This document shows, piece after piece, positions 8,012 through 15,379 of a DNA stretch of 64,000 nucleotides. The stretch's first letter is position 1. Each line of letters opens with the position of its first letter. The notes beneath the pieces are model-generated. The model was not told the origin of the DNA, searched no databases, and was given only the letters and a program-made list of their open reading frames with translations. The DNA lies in assembly GCF_040548875.1 (NCBI RefSeq), contig NZ_JBEPSJ010000001.1, forward strand, positions 1,302,001 to 1,366,000, written 5' to 3'. The stretch comes from Conyzicola nivalis_A. GTDB lineage: Bacteria; Actinomycetota; Actinomycetes; Actinomycetales; Microbacteriaceae. Both the position numbers and the translations under genes were made by a program.

Positions 8012-8022
8012 CGCCTACGGCA
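8012..8022. promoter_or_regulatory. Candidate ClgR box upstream of clpP1
   Basis: CGCCTACGGCA matches ten of eleven positions of the ClgR core consensus CGCYNANRGCG described for Corynebacterium clp genes (last G is A). It lies 70 bases upstream of the clpP1 start, a plausible activator position. Overlapping it, GGCGAA (7995-8000) and TTCGCC (8010-8015) form an inverted repeat. Confidence 0.45.
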
Positions 8023-8063
8023 GATTGGGGAGCGCCGTCCTCACGCGAAGTTAGGCTGCTGCA

Positions 8064-8564
8064 ATGACGCAATCGTGGGACTCGCGGGTGGCCGAGGTGT
8101 GGGCGGCCGCCGATGGGCTGAGCGACGAGGCTGTGCTCGCGAGCATCGACGCGCTCGTCGCCGAGCGCACGACGGAGCGTGGGGCGGATGACCCGGCAGC
8201 ACTGTTCGAGTCCGCGAGTGTCCGCGACTACCTCGGGCGCGAGTCCGACGCCGAGCCCCTCTACCGCGCGGCCATCGCGGCCGGCCTCGACGGCGAACGC
8301 CGCCCGCAGGCCGTGATTCAGCTCGCCAGCACCCTGCGCAACCTCGGCCGCGCCGAGGAGGCTGTCGCGCTGCTGAGCGATCACCTCGAACTGCACCCCG
8401 CCGACGAGTGGACAGCGCCCGGCGCGGCGTTCCTCGCGCTGGCGCTGGTCACCGCCGGTCGCGAGCGGGACGCCGCATCCGTCGCCCTCGTCGCCCTGTC
8501 GCAGAGCCTGCCGGTGTATTCGAACGCGGTGCGCCGCTACGCGCTGGAGCTGCGCGGCGGCTGA
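8064..8564 (+). CDS. Tetratricopeptide-repeat protein, 166 aa
   Basis: Small soluble all-helical protein. Residues ~45-110 read as TPR-like helix pairs (LGRESDAEPLYRAAIAAGL, LRNLGRAEEAVALLSDHLELHP), the usual scaffold for protein-protein contacts. Such short TPR proteins are common in actinobacteria and have no defined partner. It diverges from clpP1 and converges on the lipoprotein gene at 8572 (7-base gap), so it is probably monocistronic. No enzymatic motif is present. Confidence 0.8.
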   Translation: MTQSWDSRVAEVWAAADGLSDEAVLASIDALVAERTTERGADDPAALFESASVRDYLGRESDAEPLYRAAIAAGLDGERRPQAVIQLASTLRNLGRAEEAVALLSDHLELHPADEWTAPGAAFLALALVTAGRERDAASVALVALSQSLPVYSNAVRRYALELRGG

Positions 8565-8571
8565 CCGCCGC

Positions 8572-9864
8572 TCACTCGAGGTTTCTGTTGTTCAGTTCGA
8601 CGAAGCTGAAGGCTCCGACCTTGCCCGACTCGACGACCGCACGCAACGCCTTCTCGGCCTTCTCGATCGATGCCTTGTCGTCGTAGACGTCGTCGGCGAG
8701 GTACACCTTGAGGTGGCTGGGCGTGTACTGCACCGAGTCGACGGTGCCGAGCGGCGCGAGCGCCTTCACGATGACCGCGGCGTCGGTGACGTGGATCGGG
8801 GCGAGCGGCGACTGGCTGCCCGATTCGATGGAGAGCTTCGGCCCGTCGGCCGGCGTTGTGGTGAACTTCACCCTGACGTCGCCGTGTCCCTCTGACTCCA
8901 GCAGCTCGACGATCTCGAGGTTCGCGGCGGTGGTGGCGGTCGTCACCGACATCTGGTTCTGACCGGCCCTGGCCGTCTGCGCGAGCCCGGACTCCCGCAC
9001 GAGGTCGGTCGCGTCGAGCATGTCCTGGCCGGGCGACGAGCCGTCGACGGCGTCGGTGGAGTCGACCACCGCGGTGATCGTGAGGGCGGGGTACGTGGCC
9101 GCGAGATAGGCCTGCGCTTCCTCGGTTATGCCCGCGACGTCGGTCGCCAGCTCGACGAAGAGCCCCTTCTCTTCGAACGTCACTCGCAGCAGCGGGTATT
9201 TTGCGGCGAGGTCGGCCGCTACCGCGACCACGGTCGTCGCGTCGACGAGCGGGCCGTTGGAGATCTCGATGCCAGGCGCCTGGAGCGCGACGAGGGTGCC
9301 GTCGTCGACCAGTGCCGAGAGCAGGTCGCCGGAGACGACGGTCGAGCTGGCGACGGTGGATGGCTCGTTCAGACCGACCACCACGTCGAGGGTCGTGCCG
9401 TCTTCGTCGGCACGTTCCTCCCATTCCACCCCGCTGATGACCGACTCGTGCACGGTGAGTGCGGGAATGACCTCCGCGAAGGCCAACGGCTCGGTCCAGC
9501 ACTGCCCGAGCCGTTCCTGGGTCAGGGTGGCCCCGCTCGCGAAGAGGTAGTTCAGGGTGACCGATGGAGAGGGCGAGACGTCGATCGAACAGGCGAGGTC
9601 GTGCAGCTCGTCGAGGGCGGCGCGATCGGTGACCGGTTCGAGATCGACGGCCACGTTCGCCGTCAACGACCAGGGCACGGATCGGTTGGTCGTCACAGAG
9701 GTGTCGCGCACGAATGGCAGCTCCTCGAGCTGGGCGCTGAACCGGTCGACGGCCTCGCGCTGAGCCTGCAGCTGTTCGGGCGAGGAGCACCCCGATAGCA
9801 CGAGGGGAATCACGCACGCCCCGAGCACCGCTGAGGCGACAAGTGTCGTGCGTGAAAGTTTCAT
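8572..9864 (-). CDS. Lipoprotein of unknown function, 430 aa
   Basis: The signal peptide has lipobox LSGC, with Cys26 as the lipidated residue, so it should be anchored on the outer face of the membrane. The mature protein reads as alternating beta/alpha repeats (e.g. LEELPFVRDTSVTTN, YPALTITAVV), a BON/PASTA-like rhythm without a family I can name. The first ~280 residues resemble the protein encoded just upstream at 9918-10757 (shared CWTxPL, EVIPAL, LSALVDDGT, QAYLAATYP blocks); this copy has an extra ~150-residue C-terminal part. The two are adjacent on one strand and look like a tandem duplication. Confidence 0.8.
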   Translation of the reverse strand: MKLSRTTLVASAVLGACVIPLVLSGCSSPEQLQAQREAVDRFSAQLEELPFVRDTSVTTNRSVPWSLTANVAVDLEPVTDRAALDELHDLACSIDVSPSPSVTLNYLFASGATLTQERLGQCWTEPLAFAEVIPALTVHESVISGVEWEERADEDGTTLDVVVGLNEPSTVASSTVVSGDLLSALVDDGTLVALQAPGIEISNGPLVDATTVVAVAADLAAKYPLLRVTFEEKGLFVELATDVAGITEEAQAYLAATYPALTITAVVDSTDAVDGSSPGQDMLDATDLVRESGLAQTARAGQNQMSVTTATTAANLEIVELLESEGHGDVRVKFTTTPADGPKLSIESGSQSPLAPIHVTDAAVIVKALAPLGTVDSVQYTPSHLKVYLADDVYDDKASIEKAEKALRAVVESGKVGAFSFVELNNRNLE

Positions 9865-9917
9865 TCCCTCACGTTACGCGGTGTTCAACGGGAACGTCGC
9901 ATCGAGGGCGGCCGCGG

Positions 9918-10757
9918 CTAGTTTTCTGGCGCGCTCGTGACGCCGACGGGGAAGTCGGGATAGGTCGCCGCAAGGTAGGCCGTCGCCTCGGCGACGATTG
10001 CGGGGTCGGTGGAGACGAGCGTGACCTCCGTGACATCGCCCGCGGACGCGGACCATACCGGGTAGCGGGCCGTCAGATCGACGATCACCGCGACCGCCGC
10101 TCGGGCCCGGACGAGGGTCGTCTCCGAGAAGGCGATGCCGTCGATCGACCCCGAGATGGCCGTGCCGTCGTCGCGCAGTGCGGCGAGCACGTCGCCCAAC
10201 AGGGCCGCCTGCGCACCCACACCGTCGGTCGACAGCTCGCGATCCTCCGTCATGTCGCCTAGCCTGATGTCGAATTCGGCCTTCGCGCTGCCGTCGGCGT
10301 ATTCGCCCCAGTTGACGGTGCAAAACTCGTCTGCGTGGTCAGCGAACGCCGGCAGTGCCTCGACGAAGAGGAGCGGCTGCGTCCAGCAGCGCGACATCGG
10401 ACCCTGCAGCAAGACGGCTCCCCCGGCGAACTCGTATCGCAGGGTGATCCCGGGTTCGTTGCGGAGGTCGGCAGTACAGGTCGCGTCGCGCACCGCACCG
10501 AGATCGGCGCGATCGAAGTCGGGGGCGAGCTCGACGGTCACCGTCGACTCGTCGGAGAACGGCGAGTCGGAGGTGTAGAGCCTGATGTCTGCCACTCCGG
10601 GCAGTTCGGCGAGATCGTCGGCGAGGCCCTCGAGCTCGCCCGAGACCAGCGGCTTGTACGTGCAGCCCACCGCGAGGGAGAGCACCAGACCGGCGCCCAC
10701 GACCAGGGCGACGGTGCGCGCGGTGCGCCGGGAGGATGCGGAAGCGGTTCTAATCAC
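9918..10757 (-). CDS. Lipoprotein of unknown function, shorter paralogue, 279 aa
   Basis: The signal peptide has a lipobox-like AVGC with Cys32. The body matches the first two thirds of the neighbouring 430-aa lipoprotein: CWTQPLLFVEALPAF, LAALRDDGTAISG and EATAYLAATYPDF align with counterparts there, but it stops where the neighbour continues. The 53-base gap suggests cotranscription. The upstream PLP-enzyme gene is 23 bases away on the same strand. Function unknown; surface exposure is inferred from the lipobox. Confidence 0.8.
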   Translation of the reverse strand: MIRTASASSRRTARTVALVVGAGLVLSLAVGCTYKPLVSGELEGLADDLAELPGVADIRLYTSDSPFSDESTVTVELAPDFDRADLGAVRDATCTADLRNEPGITLRYEFAGGAVLLQGPMSRCWTQPLLFVEALPAFADHADEFCTVNWGEYADGSAKAEFDIRLGDMTEDRELSTDGVGAQAALLGDVLAALRDDGTAISGSIDGIAFSETTLVRARAAVAVIVDLTARYPVWSASAGDVTEVTLVSTDPAIVAEATAYLAATYPDFPVGVTSAPEN

Positions 10758-10780
10758 CCCTCACGTTAGACCATGGGGTC

Positions 10781-11983
10781 TCACCGGAACGTCGCGTCGA
10801 GCGCCGCCGAGAGGTCGGCGACGAGGTCGCCGGTGTCTTCGAGCCCGACCGAGAACCGCAGGTGGCCCCACTGCGCGAACTGCGGCGGGTACGCGGCGAC
10901 GCGCGGTCCGGAGGTGCCCACGTGCACGATGAGCGACTCGTCGTGTCCGAGCGAGACCGCCGAGGTGATCACCCGCAGGTTTGCGGCGAACCGGTTCTGG
11001 GTTTCGGGGTCGCCGTCGACCGCGAACGCCATCATGCCGCCGAACGCTCCCCCGAACTGCGCCGCGGCGAGTTCGTGCTGCGGATGCGACGGGAGACCAG
11101 GGTAGGCGACGTACGCCACCCGCGGGTCGGCTTCCAGAAACTCGGCGATCGCCTGCGCCGACCGCACGTGCTGGCGCAGACGCAGCGGCAGGGTGACCGA
11201 GCCGCGCATGATCAGCCAGGCGTTGAACGGGCTGATGACGCCGCCCACGTCGACCATGGCGTCCTGCTTGATCTGCCGCACCAGGTCTGCGCTGCCGATG
11301 ACCGCGCCGCCCATCGCGTCTCCGTGCCCGTTGATGTACTTGGTGAGCGAGTGCACCACGAGGTCGGCGCCGTGCTCGATCGGACGGAATACGAACGGCG
11401 GCGAGAAGGTGTTGTCGATCGAGAGCAGCGCGCCGGCGTCGTGGGCGATGGCTGCGACGCCCGCGACATCCGTCACTTTCGTCGTCGGGTTGGCGATCGA
11501 CTCGATATGCACGAGGCGCGTCTCCGGCCGCACCGCGGCCCGCACCGCGTCGAGGTCGCTCGCGTCGACCATGGTGACCTGGATGCCGTACTTGTAGGGC
11601 AGCAGCTCGGTGAACAGCCGCCACGTCGCCTCGTAGGTGACGTCGGCGACGACGACGTGGTCGCCCGTCGACAGGAACGTGAAGAACACGGCGTGCAGCG
11701 CGGCGACCCCGCTGGCGAGCGCGACGGCGTCTTCTCCGCCCTCGAGTGCGGCCAGCTTGGCCTGCAGCGCCAGCTGGTTGACGCCGCTGTTGCGCGTGTA
11801 GAGGGGGACGTCGGTGCCCGACCAGCTGATCTGCGACGGGTCGTCGGGCAGCGCGTAGGAGTTCGCCATCACGATCGGGGTGCGCAGGGCGCCGGAGCCC
11901 CGATCGATCTCGTTGCCGGCGTGCACCGCCTGGGTGAGCGGATGCAGCGTGGTTGGAATGTGCTTGTCGGGACGGTCGCTCAT
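10781..11983 (-). CDS. PLP-dependent trans-sulfuration enzyme (cystathionine/methionine lyase or synthase class)
   Basis: 400-aa fold-type I Cys/Met metabolism enzyme. The PLP Schiff-base lysine is Lys215 in HSLTKYINGHGD, with the preceding cofactor segment DADLVV-like (HGADLVVHS) and the nucleotide-cup SGVAALHAV. It could be a cystathionine gamma-lyase/synthase or methionine gamma-lyase; the residues I can see do not decide the substrate. It is read away from tig and lies beyond the tig terminator, and may be cotranscribed with the two lipoprotein genes downstream. Confidence 0.88.
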   Translation of the reverse strand: MSDRPDKHIPTTLHPLTQAVHAGNEIDRGSGALRTPIVMANSYALPDDPSQISWSGTDVPLYTRNSGVNQLALQAKLAALEGGEDAVALASGVAALHAVFFTFLSTGDHVVVADVTYEATWRLFTELLPYKYGIQVTMVDASDLDAVRAAVRPETRLVHIESIANPTTKVTDVAGVAAIAHDAGALLSIDNTFSPPFVFRPIEHGADLVVHSLTKYINGHGDAMGGAVIGSADLVRQIKQDAMVDVGGVISPFNAWLIMRGSVTLPLRLRQHVRSAQAIAEFLEADPRVAYVAYPGLPSHPQHELAAAQFGGAFGGMMAFAVDGDPETQNRFAANLRVITSAVSLGHDESLIVHVGTSGPRVAAYPPQFAQWGHLRFSVGLEDTGDLVADLSAALDATFR

Positions 11984-12000
11984 AGACCAACGCTAGACGA

Positions 12001-12034
12001 CGAAGGGCCCGACACTCTCGTGTCGGGCCCTTCG
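12001..12034 (-). terminator. Terminator of tig
   Basis: CGAAGGGCCCGACAC at 12001-12015 pairs perfectly with GTGTCGGGCCCTTCG at 12020-12034 around a TCTC loop, beginning 10 bases after the tig stop. It insulates tig from the PLP-enzyme gene. Confidence 0.85.
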
Positions 12035-12044
12035 TTACAGCGGA

Positions 12045-13469
12045 CTACTTGTGGTCGTGACCGAAGTGCTCGTTGTTGGCCTTGCGGCCGTGGCTGTCGC
12101 GCTCGGAGCCGGACGAGGCGTTGGCCTGTCCGAGCATCGCGGCGGCGTCGGACGTGTCGAAGCCGTCGTCGTCGGTCGACTCGTCGTTGGAGTCGAAGCC
12201 TGCGGTGAACTCCGAGACGTCGATCTTGTTGCCCTTGGTGTCGACGACGTTCGCCTTGCCGAGTACCACCGCGAGGGCCTTCGAGCGGGCGACCTCGCCG
12301 ATCATCCCGGGGATCTGGCCGTTCTTGTCGAGCACCTGGATGAACTCGCCCGGCTCCATGCCGTACTGCGCTGCGCCCTGGATCAGGTACTGGGTGAGCT
12401 CGTCCTGGCTGACCTTGATCTCTTCCTTCTCCGCGATGGAGTCGAGGAGGATCTGGGTGCGGAACGTCTTCTCGCTCGACTCGGCGACCTCTGCGCGGTG
12501 CACCTCGTCTTCGAGACGGTTCTCGTTCTCGAGGTGACGGTGCACCTCGTCTTCGACGAGCTTCGCGGGAACGGGGATCTCGACGTCCTTGAGCAGAACG
12601 TCGACGATCTGGTCGCGCGCCTCTGCACCCTGGCCGAAGGTCTTCGACTTGGCGACCTGCGCCTTGATGTCGGCCTTGAGCTCCTTGATGGTGTCGAACT
12701 GGCTCGCCACCTGCGCGAAGTCGTCGTCGGCCTCGGGAAGCTCGCGCTCCTTGACGGCGAGGAGGTTCACGACGATCTGGGCCTTCTCGCCGGCGTTGTC
12801 GCCGCCGAGCAGCTCGGACTCGAAGGTGGTGGTCTCGCCGGCGCTGAGCGAGTCGAGCGCCTCGTCGATGCCGTCGATGAGCTCACCGGAGCCGACCTCG
12901 TAGGAGATGGCGTTGGCGGTGTCTACCTCGTTGCCGCCGATGGTGGCGACCAGGTCGATCTGGGCGAAGTCGCCCTTCTTGGCTGGGCGGTCGACGGTGA
13001 CGAGCGTGCCGAAGCGGCTGCGCAGGTTGTCGAGCTCGTCCTTGACGTCGTCGGCAGAGACCTTGGCCTCTTCGACGGTGAGGGTGATTCCCTCGTAGTT
13101 CGGCAGCTCGAAGTCGGGGCGCACGTCGACCTCGATGGCGAGGACGAGGTCTCCGGAGAAGTCCTTCTCGCTCGGCCACTCGGAGATGTCGGCCTCGGGG
13201 CGGCCGAGGGTGCGGATCTTCTCTTCGCTGACGGCCTGCTTGTAGAACTTGTCGAGTCCGTCGTTGACCGCGTGGTTGAGCACCTCGCCGCGACCGACGC
13301 GCTGGTCGATGAGCTGCGGCGGGATCTTGCCCTTGCGGAAGCCGGGGATGTTGACCTGCGTACCGATGTGCTCGTAAGCGTGATCGATGCTGGGGCGCAG
13401 CTCTTCGGGCGTAACAGAAATGCTGAGCTTCACGCGGGTGGGGCTGAGCTTTTCGACCGTGGTCTTCAC
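12045..13469 (-). CDS. tig: Trigger factor, ribosome-associated chaperone
   Basis: 474-aa trigger factor: N-terminal ribosome-binding domain with the signature region GFRKGKIPPQ (about 43-52), a central FKBP-type PPIase domain (about 150-245, KKGDFAQIDLVATI...) and the helical C-terminal chaperone domain, then an acidic, Ser-rich tail ending in a His-rich HFGHDHK. The frame is open to 13586, but those 39 codons are antisense to tRNA-Pro; the GTG at 13467-13469 has AGGAG nine bases upstream and gives the conserved start VKTTVEKLSPTRVKL. In relatives tig directly precedes clpP1P2; here about 4 kb separates them. Confidence 0.97.
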   Translation of the reverse strand: MKTTVEKLSPTRVKLSISVTPEELRPSIDHAYEHIGTQVNIPGFRKGKIPPQLIDQRVGRGEVLNHAVNDGLDKFYKQAVSEEKIRTLGRPEADISEWPSEKDFSGDLVLAIEVDVRPDFELPNYEGITLTVEEAKVSADDVKDELDNLRSRFGTLVTVDRPAKKGDFAQIDLVATIGGNEVDTANAISYEVGSGELIDGIDEALDSLSAGETTTFESELLGGDNAGEKAQIVVNLLAVKERELPEADDDFAQVASQFDTIKELKADIKAQVAKSKTFGQGAEARDQIVDVLLKDVEIPVPAKLVEDEVHRHLENENRLEDEVHRAEVAESSEKTFRTQILLDSIAEKEEIKVSQDELTQYLIQGAAQYGMEPGEFIQVLDKNGQIPGMIGEVARSKALAVVLGKANVVDTKGNKIDVSEFTAGFDSNDESTDDDGFDTSDAAAMLGQANASSGSERDSHGRKANNEHFGHDHK

Positions 13470-13528
13470 GATGGGTATCTCCTGATGTTCGTTACTTGAC
13501 AGTCCGTTTGGCAAAATTACTAACTGTG

Positions 13529-13602
13529 TCGGGGCGACAGGATTCGAACCTGCGGCCTCTCGGTCCCAAACCGAGCGCTCTACCAAGCTGAGCTACGCCC
13601 CG
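13529..13602 (-). tRNA. tRNA-Pro (anticodon TGG)
   Basis: 74-nt cloverleaf on the minus strand: acceptor arms CGGGGCG/CGCCCCG, D-arm GTAGCTCAGCTTGGTAGAGC, anticodon loop TTTGGGA with TGG at plus-strand 13566-13568, T-arm with GGTTCGAATCC. The 3' CCA is not encoded. It lies 60 bases upstream of tig. Confidence 0.97.
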
Positions 13603-13669
13603 GGAAATCCGTGCTGATCACTGCCGCTTCCTGGTCGCGCACGCGCAACCCAATTTGGCCTCGGCAAGT

Positions 13670-14593
13670 CTAGCGGAGTTCGGCTGTGCGCATTTCTTGA
13701 GGGTGCGCGGGGATTTCCGCGATCACGCCCGGCAGCACGTCGAGCATCTCGCTGGCCAGAAAGCCGAGCGGGGCGATGTCTCGCGCGAGCCGGACACCCA
13801 CCGCGACGTGCGCGAAGCTAGCCCAGACGGCGGCCTGCTCGGGTGTGGCCCCGCGAGCGCAGAGGCCGGTGATCGCTCCGGCGAGCACGTCGCCGCTGCC
13901 CGAAGTCCCGAGCCCGGGGAACCCGCCGGGGATGGTCCACACCCGCCCGTCGGGCGCCGCCACCACGCCGTAGCAGGTGACGACCGCGCGGTAGCGGCGG
14001 GCGATCTCGACGACGTCGGTCTGCAGATCGTCGAGCTCCCGCTCGAGCAGGCGCGCCGCCTCTACCTTGTTCGGAGTGAGCACGAGGCGCCCGGCGAAGT
14101 CGTCGACGGCGTTCGGCAGACCGGGCAGCACGCCGAGTCCGAACGCGTCGAGCACGACGACGGCGTCGTCGCTGACGAATCGGTGCAGCTCGCGAACCAT
14201 GACCTCCGTCTCCTCCGGGTCGTCGAGTCCCGGACCGAGGAGAACCGCGTCGGCTCCGCCCAGGTCGTCGGATGCGGCCCCGAGGCCGAACCCGCTCACG
14301 TTCCTCCCGGCGGTCTCCTTCAACGGCACGACGCCGCACTCGGGCAGCGCCACCGCGACGTGCGCGGCGACCGACTCCCCCACCGCGAGCGTCAGTCGGC
14401 CAGCACCGACGCGCAGGGCCGCGCTGCCGGCCAGCAGCGCCGCGCCGGGGGATCGCAGCGCGCCACCGACGACGGTGACCTCCCCGCGCCCGTACTTCGA
14501 ATCGCCCGCCTCGGGCAGCGGCCAGCCGGCGAGAGTCTCGGCCGTCACCTCGACGGGCTGCGTGCCGCTCGGTACATCAGTGCGGTCGGACAT
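13670..14593 (-). CDS. nnrD: ADP-dependent NAD(P)H-hydrate dehydratase
   Basis: 307-aa ribokinase-like repair enzyme that dehydrates the S form of NAD(P)HX at the expense of ADP. Family signs are the early K-YGRGEVTVVGG, GPGLDDPEE, the NKVEAARL segment and the active-site loop GTSGSGDVLAGAITG near residue 220. Only the dehydratase domain is present; the epimerase (NnrE) half found fused in many bacteria is absent. The gene overlaps the 3' end of the phosphatase gene by 17 bases, implying translational coupling. Confidence 0.9.
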   Translation of the reverse strand: MSDRTDVPSGTQPVEVTAETLAGWPLPEAGDSKYGRGEVTVVGGALRSPGAALLAGSAALRVGAGRLTLAVGESVAAHVAVALPECGVVPLKETAGRNVSGFGLGAASDDLGGADAVLLGPGLDDPEETEVMVRELHRFVSDDAVVVLDAFGLGVLPGLPNAVDDFAGRLVLTPNKVEAARLLERELDDLQTDVVEIARRYRAVVTCYGVVAAPDGRVWTIPGGFPGLGTSGSGDVLAGAITGLCARGATPEQAAVWASFAHVAVGVRLARDIAPLGFLASEMLDVLPGVIAEIPAHPQEMRTAELR

Positions 14594-15317
14594 CGGGGTT
14601 CCCCTCGTGCAGTGTGACCGGCGCTCCCGCGGCGGCGAGGTGGTCGGCCAGCGAGAATGCGTCGAGCTGCCAGAGCCCGGAGTCGGCCGCGCGGCTCAGC
14701 CGGGTCACCGAGGCGTTGGCCACGGTGTGGGTGCGGGCGAACTCGAGAAGCTCCGCCTCGCCGATGCCCGTGCACACGTAGATGAAGTTCATAACGACGG
14801 CGTCGTGGGCGACGACGAGCACGCGCTCGGCTGTGGACTGCCGCTCCAGGTCGACGAGCAACGACCGCACGCGCAGTGCGAGGTCGGCCCACGACTCGCC
14901 TCCTGGCGGTCGGTAGTAGAACTTGCCGAGCCAGCGCCTGCGCACCATCTCGTCGGGGTAGCGCGCCTCCGCCCCGTGCGAGGTGAGCAGGTCGAGCACG
15001 CCCAGCTCCCGGTCGCGCAGCCGCTCGTCGACGACGACGGGAATCGAGCCTCCGAGCGGTTCGAGGGCGATCTCAACGGTCTGCCGGGCGCGCAGGTAGC
15101 TCGACGCCCACGCCGATGCCGGACGTTCGCTCTCGGGAAGTGCGGCGATCCATTCGCCGAGCGCCGCGGCCTGCTCCTCCCCCGCTTCCGACAACGGAAC
15201 ATCGGCGTCGCGCAGGTCGACCGTGACGACGTCGAGCCCCGCTGCCTCCGCGGCCGTCGCGGCCAGGTTGGCGACGCTCTCGCCGTGACGGACGAGCCAG
15301 AGTTCGTGGACAGCCAT
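14577..15317 (-). CDS. Histidine phosphatase (phosphoglycerate mutase-like) family protein
   Basis: 246-aa member of the histidine phosphatase superfamily. The catalytic motif is LVRHGES with His11, preceded by Arg10; a second Arg is in SSYLRARQT and the second catalytic His in VVAHDAV (about residue 165-170). This family includes metabolic and regulatory phosphatases as well as mutases, and the substrate cannot be told from sequence. It is upstream of and overlaps nnrD, perhaps a metabolite-repair pairing. Confidence 0.85.
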   Translation of the reverse strand: MAVHELWLVRHGESVANLAATAAEAAGLDVVTVDLRDADVPLSEAGEEQAAALGEWIAALPESERPASAWASSYLRARQTVEIALEPLGGSIPVVVDERLRDRELGVLDLLTSHGAEARYPDEMVRRRWLGKFYYRPPGGESWADLALRVRSLLVDLERQSTAERVLVVAHDAVVMNFIYVCTGIGEAELLEFARTHTVANASVTRLSRAADSGLWQLDAFSLADHLAAAGAPVTLHEGNPDVRPH

Positions 15318-15379
15318 GGCCTCGAGGCTAATTGCGCCTCGGGAGCACGGCTAAGGCTTGCGCCCCCGGCCGTCGGGCG

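Noticed and set aside
13470..13586. N-terminal extension of trigger factor (39 codons, MVERSVWDREAAGSNPVAPT)
   Set aside because: It is the antisense reading of tRNA-Pro, a known annotation artefact; the GTG at 13469 has a proper ribosome-binding site and the conserved start.
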